From: Sequoia sempervirens
Taxonomy: Eukaryota > Streptophyta > Pinopsida > Cupressales > Cupressaceae
Length of the DNA: 64,000 nt
NCBI GenBank assembly: GCA_007258455.2
Contig: VDFB02193867.1
Span: forward strand, 528,892,657-528,956,656
Direction of reading: 5' to 3'
Shown: piece after piece, positions 46,681-58,400 of the stretch
How the letters are laid out: the number at the start of each line of letters is the position of its first letter
Numbering within the stretch: position 1 is the stretch's first letter
Made by a program: the position numbers and the translations under genes
The notes under the pieces: generated by a model
Database searches by the model: none
Told to the model about the DNA's origin: nothing
Seen by the model: only the letters and a program-made list of their open reading frames with translations

Positions 46681-48897
46681 ATGGCAAATCGCTCTGCATG
46701 GACATGGAAGTTCTTCCTTCTCTTCTCCTTAATCGTTACTCTATTCTCTTGTATGGTATGTGCCCGAAACATTAGCTTTGCCTTCCCTCCAGCAACAGAT
46801 ATCAAGGTGGGTCTTGATGCTTACGTTCAACGGGACACATTACAACTTACCACAGCTGAGGCCACAGCTGATCTCGCATGGAGCGCAGGCTGGGCCACTT
46901 ACAACAGACCAGTTCCTCTATGGGACAAGTCTTCTGGGGCTCTCGCAAGTTTTACAGCACACTTTCAGTTCGTTATGCAAAACCTCGGCCATATTTCAGG
47001 TTCCACTGTGAATATAGCCAGCGACAGTTCAACAGGACCGGGGCCGTGCGCCGGAGCGGGTCTCACATTCTTCATTGCCCCTCTGCACTATGAACCGGCG
47101 AAGGATGCTGCTGGCGAATGGCTGGGCCTCTTTAACCAAACCAGAGATGTGAACTCATCGAATTGCATAGTGGCCGTCGAGTTCGACACATTCATGGACG
47201 AATTTGACCCCGATGATAACCATGTGGGAATAGACGTCAATTCAGTCGTTTCCGTGGCCAACGTTTCACTCAGCTCTGAAGGTCGGTTCCAGAACAGTAC
47301 TCTCTGCAATGGGGAAGCTTGGGAAGCGTGGGTGGATTACGATGGAAGTACAATGGAGCTCAAGGTATTTCTTCTATATAACTCTAATGATGATTATAGT
47401 CATAAACCCAGAAGCCCAATTTTGACTTATCCCATAGATTTGCGTGACTATATACCAGAAAAGGTCAAGGTTGGTCTCTCCGCATCCACTGGAATATCAG
47501 CGGAAACCCATACAGTCAATTCTTGGAGTTTTTCTTCTGTTTATTTGGGTGAAATCTCTCCCTCTCTCCCTCCCAGTGACGCTGCCTCATACCCAGTTTT
47601 CTCACCACTAGGATCTCCAACCGTAATTCCCCATGAAGGTCGCCGAAAGAGTCGCAAGAAACCTTCTGTAAAAGTGGTCTTGATATCTTCCTCTGTCTGT
47701 TTCCTGGTTCTCTGCTTTTCTTTGTTTATCGGCAAGATATGGTATTTCAAACACAGAGAAACGAGGCGGGATAACGAGGGTGAAGAGGGAGACATAGAGC
47801 TGGACGAACAGTTTTCTCAAGGCCCCCGCAAGTTCTCTTACGCTGAACTCAGCGCCGCTACCCACAACTTTTGCAAAGATGAAATGCTGGGAGGAGGAGG
47901 CTTCGGAGTTGTCTACAGAGGCATCTTGACTACAACAAACGAGACCGTGGCGATCAAGAGAATATCCCAAGAATCGCAGCAGGGAAAAAAAGAGTACATT
48001 TCAGAGGTGACCATAATCAGTAAGCTGAGACACCGTAACCTTGTGCGGCTCTTCGGATGGTGCCATGAACAAGGCGAGTTGCTTCTTGTCTACGAATTCC
48101 TGCCAAATGGAAGTCTAGATAAATATCTATTCAATGAAAGTAAGGTTTGCTTGAATTGGGATGTAAGGTACAACATTGCTTGTGGCCTAGCCTCTGCTCT
48201 CATTTATCTACATGAGGAGTGGGATCAGTGTGTTGTGCACAGAGACGTGAAGGCCAGCAATGTCTTGCTCGATTCAAATTTCAATGCAAAGCTGGGGGAT
48301 TTTGGTCTCGCAAGACTGGTAGAATCTGGTCACACCGCGTCCCGTACCACCGTGGTTGCAGGAACACGTGGGTATTTAGCACCGGAGTACATAGAAACTG
48401 GAAAGGCAACCCCAGAATCAGACGTGTATAGCTTTGGAGCTGTGGCTTTGGAAATTACCTGCGGAAGGAAACCCATTGACTACACTCTGCATGAACAGAG
48501 TTGCAGACTGGTAGCCTGGGTTTGGGATTTGCATGGGCAAGGGAAGATTTTGGATGCGGCAGACGAAAAGCTTGAAGGGAATTTCAATAGTGAGGAAATA
48601 GAGGCGGTGATGGTGGTGGGATTGCTGTGTTCTCATCCGGACCCAAATGCGAGACCCACGATGAGAGAGGTGTTAAAGATACTGAAATTTGATGCTCAAT
48701 TGCCATATGTTCCCAGGAATTTGCCTGTAGCTGTGTATAGCGACGGTTTTAATTCTCATGTGGAGTCATCGTCATCTGAGATGCTTTCGACATCGAACTC
48801 TTTCTCCTCTCGTTCTGCTGCTTCCGGAAGAAGCAAAAGTAAAAATTCTGCTCGTCTCGTAGCTGAGCTAAAACGCCATTATTCTGTTCAAACTTGA
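46681..48897 (+). CDS. L-type lectin receptor-like kinase, intact, intronless
   Basis: A membrane receptor kinase of 738 residues. The start at 46681 is chosen because it gives a clean signal peptide (FFLLFSLIVTLFSCMVCA); an in-frame ATG at 46600 would add 27 residues ahead of it. Residues ~31-290 form a legume-lectin domain, with metal-site E167, D169 in VAVEFDTF and GIDVNS. Residues ~332-354 are the transmembrane helix (VVLISSSVCFLVLCFSLF). The kinase has GGGGFGVVYRG at 404, VAIK Lys 426, HRDVKASNVLLD with HRD from 520, DFGLA with Asp 540, and APE: a complete RD-type Ser/Thr kinase. A Ser-rich tail follows RPTMREVLKIL. The family senses extracellular signals in defence and development. Two sugar-contact positions are altered (Ala126 for Asp, Asp173 for Asn), so carbohydrate binding is doubtful. 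Codon use and CpG content are unlike the surrounding repeats, fitting a living gene. Confidence 0.97.
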   Translation: MANRSAWTWKFFLLFSLIVTLFSCMVCARNISFAFPPATDIKVGLDAYVQRDTLQLTTAEATADLAWSAGWATYNRPVPLWDKSSGALASFTAHFQFVMQNLGHISGSTVNIASDSSTGPGPCAGAGLTFFIAPLHYEPAKDAAGEWLGLFNQTRDVNSSNCIVAVEFDTFMDEFDPDDNHVGIDVNSVVSVANVSLSSEGRFQNSTLCNGEAWEAWVDYDGSTMELKVFLLYNSNDDYSHKPRSPILTYPIDLRDYIPEKVKVGLSASTGISAETHTVNSWSFSSVYLGEISPSLPPSDAASYPVFSPLGSPTVIPHEGRRKSRKKPSVKVVLISSSVCFLVLCFSLFIGKIWYFKHRETRRDNEGEEGDIELDEQFSQGPRKFSYAELSAATHNFCKDEMLGGGGFGVVYRGILTTTNETVAIKRISQESQQGKKEYISEVTIISKLRHRNLVRLFGWCHEQGELLLVYEFLPNGSLDKYLFNESKVCLNWDVRYNIACGLASALIYLHEEWDQCVVHRDVKASNVLLDSNFNAKLGDFGLARLVESGHTASRTTVVAGTRGYLAPEYIETGKATPESDVYSFGAVALEITCGRKPIDYTLHEQSCRLVAWVWDLHGQGKILDAADEKLEGNFNSEEIEAVMVVGLLCSHPDPNARPTMREVLKILKFDAQLPYVPRNLPVAVYSDGFNSHVESSSSEMLSTSNSFSSRSAASGRSKSKNSARLVAELKRHYSVQT

Positions 48898-50169
48898 TAG
48901 ATTTTCTACGTACCGGATAATGCAGATTTTAGTAACGTTTTACTCGGGTGTAGAAAGTTCTGCACGCTCGTACGTCATCTATTTAGTGTTTTCTGGTGTC
49001 GTATTAAGTTTCACATGTCCTATTATGTCTTTCGGAATTGGGATATTATGTCTTTCGGTATTAGTATATGCCTTACCAAGATACTATTGTAATTAAATTT
49101 AGTTAACAATTTGCGACGAAGTGTGGGCTTGAATTGTTGTGATAGTAATTGTCTTTATAATATTCAGTCTTATCACATATTTATGCTATATATTGTCGAC
49201 AATTAGTTCACATGTAAATTAAACAAAGATCAAATGCAAATAACACATTTTTTGTTGTTTGGTCAGTGAGTGTCTTCTCAAGGAGAAGATAGACACAAGG
49301 AATGATTTTTTGTGAATAATGTAGCAATTTTTAAAAATTAATGTAAAGTTAAATAGGATATTCATTTTAAAAAACTAAATGTTGGTCAAGATGGACCCAT
49401 ACTTGAACACATGAAAACTTATTAATATTATATAAAAAAACATAAATACATTCAATAGCAAGTGAATGAATATTTTTTGTTTAAATAAAATATCATAACT
49501 ATCCACTATAAGTGTCATTTATAAAATAAGGCGCCCATTTAAATAAGCATTGTTGTCATAGTGAAAAATATGATCTTTATTTGTACAACTATTGTGGAAA
49601 CAATGTATATGCATGGGAGTATTTCATATTAATAGTTTATCCTATCACAAATATAAAAGATAAGTATAATAAATACTTTGTATTTTTCCATGAAATGTGA
49701 AAGATTGTCAAAAAAATTAGGGTTCGACTATTGATCCATTTACATTGGATACAAGTTGTATTTTAAATAATAATGTGTTGTTTTTATAACAACAAATAGT
49801 TTTTGTCAAGATTAATGGTTACCAAAAGGTATTGTGATCATTTAGGTTGCATATAAGTTATATTTTTAATAAGAATATGAAATTGTGTTAGTAACAAATG
49901 ATTTTTTTGTTCAACTACTAGGAATACCATAATTAACTTTTGGTTGAATCTTTAAAAACTGATTTTAGGACACTTCTCACTAGACATGTTGATGTGGAAA
50001 GTTGTGTGATGAGTTATACTTCCAAACATTAGCTATAGATAGATAAGAGGCCAATTCACAGTTCAAAAAGAATGGAGGTCACTATTGAAATGGGAACATA
50101 TAATGGTTTAGAAGATAAATGATTAATCTCTCCAAAATTGAGTTTGCATACTTACTTTGGCACAACTAA
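48898..50169. other. 3' flank, no further gene
   Basis: The first ~250 bp are probably 3' UTR (CpG still present, then AT-rich). tattatgtctttcggaattgggatattatgtctttcggta at 49020-49060 is a short tandem duplication. The rest is AT-rich without coding features. Confidence 0.55.
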
Positions 50170-50850
50170 ATATTTTTGTTAGCTCTATCTCATTTGATCT
50201 CCATCCCCAATATGAACTTGGCTACCCCTAGGTCCATCTCAAACTAAGTTAAAATTTGACTTTAGATCACAAATCACATCCTTCCAATTATTTAAAAATA
50301 ACATGTCATCAACATATAGTACAATAGTAAGGAAGTGATCAATATAAATTTTATAATATATACAATGATCTAATTTAGACCTCAAAAAATATTAATCCCT
50401 ACACAAATGAATCAAAATTTTGGTGTCATAACTTAGGAGATTGTTAAGGCTCGTACAAATATTTCTTGAACTTACAAACTAAAATGTCTTTACCATTGTT
50501 TATTGCAATTCTTTGGATATGATATATAAATCTCTTCTTCAAATCATCATCAAGGAATTTTTCTAACATCCATCTAGTCAACCTCAAGATCCAACATTGT
50601 TCCAATAAATAGAAATAAAATCGATGTCATCTCAACAATTGGGGAGAAAATTTCATCATAACTAATTCCCTTAACCTCAAAATATTCCTTGATAACCAAT
50701 CGTGTCTTGTAATTTTCAATAGTTCTATCTAACTTTATTTTCTTCTTCAATGATCATTTGCATTTGATAGGTTTATATCTATTAAGTAAAGCTACTAGAT
50801 TTATGTTATTTTTCTCCAACACAACCATCTCCTCATTCATGGCCAAATTA
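50170..50850 (-). pseudogene. copia reverse transcriptase remnant
   Basis: The minus strand reads LDRTIENYKTRLVIKEYFEV, then KGISYDEIFSPIVEMTSI, and later LTIVLYVDDMLFLNNWKDVI containing the YVDD active-site box, then CDLKSNFNLV. This is the standard Ty1/copia RT order. Stops are frequent. It adjoins the LTR at 51009 but lies outside the element bounded by that LTR, so it belongs to an older insertion. Confidence 0.88.
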
Positions 50851-52128
50851 TAGGACTACATCAGTAATATCCATACCATCCTTCACATTATTAGGCTCAT
50901 TAGAATTAGTATTCAAAATAAAAATACATAGCTAACAATGAAGATTATACCTATTTGGTTAAATTGTATGCGTCAAGTGGATATCCTCAAGAGTTGAGGT
51001 TGATCTTTTGTTGAACACCCAAAATACTGAGAGGGGGAGGGGGAGTGAATCAGTATTCTCTTAAACCATTCAAATATTAAACATCCAATCACCAAAGCAT
51101 ATTCAACTGCAATAAAAAAGGAAATAAAGAAACATCAACAACACCACATAACACATGAACACCAAGATTTTTACTTGGAAAACCCAAAATGGGAAAAATG
51201 ATGGTGAGGATTAGCTCACAGTATATTATAACCGATTGTATTATATTTATAGAAGTGCTCACTGTAGGTGGACTCATTGCCCACAAAGAAAAAGATAGAA
51301 GAGAGATGGTGGCTAACAACCTATTTTGAACTATTACAATTGCATCTATCATATGCATGAAATATAGTTCTAATGAAACTCTAAATTGACTTTACACATT
51401 TCATTTGACTCTAATCTAACACTCTACTTTTCTCTACATTCGCATCACTTTAATTTTCTACTCAACATTTACAACTTAAATTCACAGTGCTCTGATAATA
51501 TTCGCATGTATAAAATTAACATTCATCACACACCTCAAACATCACCAAAAAATATCTAACATATATATCTACTTCAAGCATAGCATCAATTAGGTCAACC
51601 TAATTAGATGTAATATTCAAAACATAACTTGTCGGCTTCAATCCTTTTCACACACTTTTTACACCAAGGTTACGATAGATCCCACATAAGACTACAACAC
51701 TTATTTAACCTTTGCATGCCTTCACACTTATTAGGTTGACACTGTAGAAGACCTAATACCAAAAATTTTCAACTATTTATCCACATTTAGACACGTAGAC
51801 CTCAAAACTCAATGCTAACTAGAATTCATAAACTGTTGCCATATGTCAACTTATCCTCAAAAGCGAAAAGCCAAAAACTTATCTACAGAGAAGTGCAAAC
51901 TCTCCCACTCAAATGCAATGTACAAAAAATAACTATAAATTGCCAGATCAAACTTCTGTTACTTATCTAGATCTTTCAAACCAAAAGCCAAAACATGATG
52001 AAATTTTGGAATCAAATACTTCTAACAACCAAAAAAATAATGTTAGAAGCATAGAGTGAAAACTTCAATTGCGGACTAGTGTGGACTCAAAAATGAATTA
52101 ACAAAATCGACAGTCAATTTCCAACACA

Positions 52129-52724
52129 ATTGAGAGAGAGAGAGAGAGAGAGAGAATTCTCTAGTAGAGAAAGATGGGGGGAGAGAGAGGGAGAGAGAGG
52201 GAAGGAGGGAGGGGGAGGTAGAGATGGAGAGAGATAGAGAGAAGTATATAGGGAAGGAGAGATAGAGAGGGAGAGGAGGGAGGGAGAAGTAGAGAGAGAG
52301 GTGATATATACAAACAAAGAATGAGGGAGGGAAGGAAGGAGGGAAGGAGGGAGAGAGAAGTGAAATATATAGAATGAGAGAGAGGGAGAGAGGGGGAAGG
52401 AAGGTGGAGAAATTGAGAGAGAGAGGAGAGAGGGAGAGATATTGAGGTAGAGAGGAATATATTAGATAGAGAGAGGCAGAAAGAGAAGGTGGATGGGAGG
52501 AAGGAAGAGAGAGAGTGAGAGATAGGGAGGGAGAGAGAGAGGTGAGATAGAGAGAGAAAGATGGTATAGAGAAAAGTAGAGAGGGAAGGGGAGAGAGAGA
52601 GGAAGGTAGAGAGATTGAGAGATAGGAGGGAGGTAGAGAGAAAGGTAGATAGGGATAGGTTAGAGAGTAGAGACGAAAGGTGTGTGGGAGGAAGGAAGAG
52701 AGAGAGTGATATATATATATATGA
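52129..52724. repeat. GA-rich microsatellite tract
   Basis: Begins as a run of ag dinucleotides and continues as degenerate GAGA/GGGA/GGAA sequence with a few tatata islands. It starts exactly where LTR homology ends. Confidence 0.95.
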
Positions 52725-53466
52725 TGAGATTTGAGGGTGTAGGGTTTAGGGTTTAAGGTATAGGGTTGAGGATTGAGGGATAGTGTTTAGGATTCAAGGT
52801 ATAGGGTATAGGGTTATGGTTTAGAATATTTGGTATATGGTTGATGATATTGGGTTGAGGGTTGAGGATTGAGGATTGAGGGTTGAGGGAAAAAAGTTGA
52901 ATGTAGGGTTTAGGGTTAAAGTATAGGGTTCAAGCTTGTTGGTTTACAGTTTAGGAATAATGTTTATATTTGAGGGTCAAGGTTAAGTGTACAAGGTATA
53001 GGGATTAGGGTTTAGGATATTGGGTATAGGTTATAGGGTAGAGGGTTGAGGGTATAAGGTATAGGGTTAAGGGTTGAGAGTGTCGAGTTTATGGTTTAAG
53101 TATAGGGTTGAGGGTATAGAGTTGAGGGATAATGTTTAGTGTTTAGGTTATAAGGTTGAGGATATAGGGTAGAGGGATGAGGGATGAGGGTGTAGGGTTT
53201 AGGTTTTAAGGTATAGGGTTGAGGGTTGAGGGATAGTGTTTAAGGTTGAGGGTACAAGGTTAAGTGTATAGGGTTGAGGGTATTAAGTTTACGATAGGGT
53301 ACAAGATTGAATGTAGGGTTTAGGGTTTAAGTTTATGTTTGAGGGATAATTTTTTGGGTTTAGCTTATAAGGTTGAGTGTAGGGGTTATATGGATGAGGG
53401 TTGAGGGTGTAGGGTTTAGAGTATAGGTATTATGATTTATGATATTTGGTATAGGGTTTGGGATAT
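52725..53466. repeat. Degenerate plant telomere-like repeats
   Basis: About 740 bp made of TTTAGGG-type heptamers and their variants: gtttagg, gtatagg, gttgagg, ggtttaagg. Strict gggtttaggg occurs only at a few points (e.g. 52739-52753). G-rich strand on the plus strand throughout. Interstitial telomere-like arrays are known from gymnosperm chromosomes. Confidence 0.9.
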
Positions 53467-53722
53467 TAAGAGAGAGGGTGAAAGGGAGAGAGAGAGAGGG
53501 AGAAGTAGAGAGAGGGGTAATAAAGAGAGAAGTAAAGAGTGAAGGAGGAAGGTGGAGATATTGAGAGAGAGGAGGGAGAGAGAGAAAGGTAGAGATGGAT
53601 ATGCTAGATAGAGAGAAGTAGAGAGGGAAGTTGGGTGGGAGTAAAGAAGAGAGAGGAATGGGGAGATAGAGAATATTAGAGAGGGAGGGAGGGAGGGAAG
53701 GAGAGAGAGAGAGCGAGAAGTG
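53467..53722. repeat. Second GA-rich tract
   Basis: Degenerate GAGA/GGGA sequence resuming after the telomere-like block and running directly into the PPR hairpin array. Confidence 0.95.
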
Positions 53723-54868
53723 AGACCCCGTTTATTTGAGGCATAAACACATTAACAAGGTAGTGCTTGTTGTATGAAAAATTCCTCAAAGAAATGGGGT
53801 ATCATAGTGATGTACATCACCGTGAGACCTCATTTCTTTGAGGAAATTTTTCATACAATGAGCACTACCTTGCCAATGCTACCGCATTGACACAATGACA
53901 AGGTAGTGAGCTTAGTTCTCATTGTATCAAAAAATGCCTCAAAGAAATGGTTTCTCATGGTGATTTAAATCACAATAAGACCACATTTCTTTGAGGAATT
54001 TTTTCTTACAACGAGCACTACCTTGTCAATGCTACCACATTGATGCATTGAAAAGGTAGTGCTCATTGTATGAAAAAGAAGCCTCAAAGAAATGGGGTCT
54101 CATGGTGATGTACATCATTGTGAGACCTCATTTCTTTGAGGCATTTTTTCATACAACGAGCACTACCTTTTCAATGCTACCACAGTGATACATTGATAAG
54201 GTAGTGAACTTAGTGCTCATTGTATCAAAAAATGCCTCAAAGAAATGATGTCTCAGGGCGATGATGTACATCACTATGAGACCCCATTTCTTTGAGGTAC
54301 TTTTTCATGTACAATGACCACTAGCTTGTAAATGCTACCACATAGATGCATTGACAAAGTAGTGCTTGTTGTATGAAACAAATGCCTCAAAGAAATGGGG
54401 TGTCACTGTGATGTACACCACAGTGACACCCCATTTCTTTGAGGCATTTGTTTCATACAACAAGCACTACCTTGTCAATGCTACTGCATTGGCGCATTCA
54501 TCGACAAGGTACATGATAGTGAGACCCATTTCTTTGAGGAATTTTCTTCATATAATGAACACTACATTGTCAATGCTACCACATTGACACATTGACAAGG
54601 TAGTTAGCTTAGTGCTCATTGTATGAAAAAATGCCTCAAAGAAATGGGGTCTCATAGTGATATAAATCACCATGAGACCCCATTTCTTTGAGGCCTTTTT
54701 TCATACGACCCCTACCTTAAATCATCATGTACATCACCGTGAGACCCCATTTCTTGGACCCATTTTTTCAAACAGACCACTAGGTTGGTAAGCTAGTGGG
54801 CCCACTAGCTTCCCAATTTGCTGAAATTAAATATTATGTAACTTGGGTTGTTTGAAAAAATGGGTCTA
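53723..54868. repeat. Second hairpin array derived from PPR sequence
   Basis: About six inverted-repeat units, several separated by only a few bases: near 53750-53880, 53895-54035, 54045-54176, 54190-54330, 54349-54480 and 54587-54718. A lone right arm is at ~54508-54580 and a related hairpin at 54727-54865. Each arm carries cctcaaagaaatgNggtctcatgg, which reads MPQRN(G/V)VSW. The outer arm reads CGSIDK on the minus strand (tgcggtagcattgacaagg near 53890). The PPR segment is the one in the 20-kb array, but the loops differ (tgatgtacatcac here). A perfect 18-bp palindrome, gctagtgggcccactagc, is at ~54793-54810. Confidence 0.88.
54359..54470. repeat. Perfect hairpin, identical 52-nt arms
   Basis: Left arm 54359-54410 and right arm 54419-54470 are exact reverse complements, with an 8-nt loop (atgtacac). 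Pairing extends 10 more bp outward with one mismatch. This is the youngest-looking or best-conserved unit in the array. Confidence 0.97.
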
Positions 54869-55025
54869 GGAGATTAGAACCAACCAAAATGATTTGCACC
54901 AAAGTCTTCATATCAATATGCAATGTTGGCATCAATGACAACACTTGCAACACATAGTAATATACCTTGTGCTTATCCCTCATCCTCATGTTGCCAAAAA
55001 CAACATCAATGACATTCTTCCAACA

Positions 55026-55478
55026 ATCTTCCCCTTTTTCATTGATGGAAACATGCCAAAAATTCTCCAAATCATTATCCCCCTTTGACATCAAGGGAAA
55101 AGGGAACAGCTACCAATTGTTTCGACATTCACCAGATCTCCCCCTGAGAAATATGTGCATATATTCAAAATGGAAAGATAGAATTGACTCCCCCTGAGTC
55201 ATATATTGGAGTTTAAAGAACCAAAAATATATATTAGAAACTACTCTATATGCTTTTCATATGTACAAAGAATTTAAAAACTAAAAAACTAAAATGCGTA
55301 AAAGATAAGAAATATGTCAACCAAAGGAAGTTGATGCCTACAACTTCTACGGATGGGTCTACCATGATTTCTTGCCATCTCCCCATGTCTTCAATGTTGG
55401 CCCAAACAATCTACATTGAGTTTCAAGTTTCATTAATATGTCTTCTCCTTCTTCTAGAGTGCTAGGTAGCGGTTTCAT
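55026..55478 (-). other. Element region between PPT and extra ORF
   Basis: Contains the polypurine tract at 55026-55040. A second purine-run motif in minus sense, GACTCAGGGGGAG, lies at ~55182-55195, with another at ~55137-55150. Such runs are common near the 3' end of plant copia elements. No gene seen. Confidence 0.6.
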
Positions 55479-58400
55479 TTACATAGCCTTATTGGCACTT
55501 AGAAGAGCACTTGACATAGGTATAAATTTATCATTCACCAAGTCCCTTATTTCTCCAAATTGTAAGATGACACTTTCCCTTTGAGCTTGTAGCTGGAAAA
55601 AGTTATTATGCATATCTTCAATAGTATCCCTTGTGTTTCCAAACAAGTCCAATGTTGGATCATGTGCCCCTGAGGCTTTATTGATATAGGACTCAATAGA
55701 GTCCATCTCACTTTTTATGCTTTGTGTGGCTGTGGGCCACTTCATGTAGTATTGGAATAAGGTCTTTTCCTCATGCACACAAATCTGTACATTTTTCACC
55801 ATTTTTTTAGAACTTTTTGTGTGTAAATGCACAAGTTTCTCTGAGATTTGGACATCACCTTCTTATCATTTAATCTCTTCTCTACCTCTTTATCTACTTC
55901 TCCCTTAATTCCACATACATATTCTTTAAAAGAATCAATTAAAATCTTTAGGTTTTCCATACCAGAGAGATATGTATCAATGTTTTATCTAGGTATGACC
56001 TCCTGTAATGCCTTGACTACTTTTTCCATTAATTCTCCACTCTTCTGGTGAGTTTCTATGATCCCCTTTTGGGAAGATGCATGAAATACATCTCCCAATT
56101 GTAGCTTGTGGAGGGGAGAGATATTATATAGATCTGCATTACCTTATTGTATTGGTAGTTGTAGCAATTGAGGTGAAACAATAGGCTGGAAATTTAGTTG
56201 TATACCTAGTAGATTCTTCAAGGAATCTCTAAAGGAACCAGAGTATCACCAAAAGGATTTGTAATCTCTATAGCCTTTCCCTTTGAGTCCTTTTCTTCAG
56301 TTTTTTTGGAGTATGTTGGTTTTTCTTCTTTTGTTTGTGCATCTTTGGATGCACCCTCATCATCATTATCCTTGTTTGTATTCTCTTCCTCTATAGGGTT
56401 CTTTGTGTTAACCAGAGGAATAATGTTTTCTTCTAGTACTAGAGGAGGAATATCTTCCTTTGCACTACCTTCTTCGATCATTGCTTCCTCAAAATTCCTT
56501 TTTGTTATAACTTCCACTTTTAGAGGTGTATTATCATGTGCAACATCATCATTTGCATCATGCTCATGTTGAGCATCATCTATTTGCACATCTCCTTCAA
56601 TATTTTGTTCCAAAGTAGGGGTTTCTACATTGGCTTCTTCTTTAATCTCTGGTGTCATTCCCAACTTCTATTCTATCTCTTCTACTTTTCCAATGCTTTC
56701 CTTCTCAAGAGTCTTTCAAGATAATTTTGATCTTTACCCATAAGGGTTGTCACCCTTTGCTTCATTCTTAGTTCCTTACTGAATATTATGGCCAAGGTGG
56801 ATTTGTTTTCCTCAAAGAGAGGAGCACTAATCCTCTGTAATGCTTCTTCTCTTAGCCTTTCTTCTTCTTATACAACTTCTTTCCTTCTCTCTATCAAAAC
56901 ATTCCATAAATCTTCAAGTATTTGTTTCTTAATATTTCTCATGTCAACCTCAAGAACAAAAATATACTTGATAATTGCCTCAGCAATGGTGGATTTATCC
57001 ACATCATCTACTTATTTGTATAGGGTTATAGTCTCTCCTAACATCTCATTCTACAAAATTTTGTTAAATAATGCTCCAAATTTTATAGGAGTTTGTGGCG
57101 TTATCAGTTCTGCTTGTGTTTGTTCTTTTCTCCTACCTGAAATCTTCTTTGTTTCTACACTCTTCTTCTTTTCTAAAGAAGCCTTCTTGATGGCTTATTT
57201 CTTCTTTTCTCTCATATGAACAACAAATCTCTTCTTTTATTCTTCAATTTCATCCTCAATGTCTATGTCAATAATGTCAAATCTTCTTCTTTTTAGCACT
57301 AGCTTCACCTTGTGAAGATTCACTTCTCCTCTTGTGGACCAACTATGGTCCTTCCTATTCTTCTTCTTCATATTTTCCTAAATTGACACTTGCAATATTT
57401 TCTCTTACTATCTTTTTCTTTTGTCTTTTCTTTGTAGGGGCAATAGGTGGTGCTACTAGAGTAGCCCTCTTCTTCTTTGTCCCTTCCATATGCAAAATTG
57501 GAGGGGATTTCTCTGCCACTAAAGGACTAATAGTTATTTTCCTTTTCTCTCCAATAGGCTTCCTATTCCTGGAGGACTTATGAATAGAAGGAGGGGTGGT
57601 AGCCATCCTACTAGATCTTCTTGTACTCCCAAATCCTCCTACAACACTAGATTCTCCCTTAGATTTTTCCCTTGCATATTGCATTTATTCTTTAGAGATC
57701 CCATTTCCTCTAGAATCTCTTCAACCATATTTTTGACCTTCTATATTACTAGTTTTTATGCTCCATGTGCACTTCCATGGACTTCTCTTTATAAGTATTA
57801 TATCTTTCTTTAGTTGTATCCTTTGCACTTTTTAACAAAATGTCAACTAAACTAGTTGTCTCTTGTTCAATGACCTCATATCACAATGCATGGATCCACA
57901 CAGTCCCTAGTTCAACTATCTCCTTGATGCATTCATCAATATGAACCAAAAATATGATGTCATTTATACTTCTCTACCATTTTCCTTGGAATTTCGTCTC
58001 TCTCACGCATTCTTTTTTGAAAAACTACAAAGAAGGTAGCAATTTCTTCATCTTATACATTCCTATCACCAAGACTACTCATGAAATCTCTAATATGATG
58101 AGCAATGGGTCTTCCTTGTAACCATTTCACTCCTTTGGTTTTGGGGAGTTCTTTTAAAAAGTAGAATAGTAAACACATAACCAAAGTACCATACTTGAAA
58201 GCATATTTCTTCTCCTTTGTTTGCTTCATATTTTCCATCAATAATTTCCTTAGCAACTCATAAAGATCATAATCTACACCTTTTTCAACCATCTCATTTC
58301 CCACATTAATTATAGTGGAAAACACAAAATTATCTTTGTTAGTGAAATAGATTTTGTATCCAATCAAAATTGTTGCATACCTCATAGCTAGATTCTTTAT

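Larger units (their letters stand above)
51009..55025 (-). repeat. 3' LTR (minus sense) split by a 2.7-kb insertion
   Basis: 51009-52128 matches 60541-60903 plus 62703-63513. 54869-55025 matches 63580-63727 (attagaaccaaccaaaatg to cattcttccaaca). About 60 bp present in the other LTR (63514-63575) is replaced here by 52129-54868. Next to it, 55026-55040 (atcttcccctttttc) is the reverse complement of a GAAAAAGGGGAAGAT polypurine tract. Confidence 0.88.

Noticed and set aside
47088..48636. Antisense ORFs within the LecRLK gene
   Set aside because: Shadows of a strongly coding plus-strand frame; no motifs.
51009..52127. LTR ending at the ccaaca near 52126
   Set aside because: Comparison with the partner LTR shows homology resuming at 54869 and ending at 55025 next to a polypurine tract; 52127 is an insertion boundary, not the LTR end.
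52114..52317. Minus-strand ORF rich in Ser/Leu
   Set aside because: Translation of the GA microsatellite.
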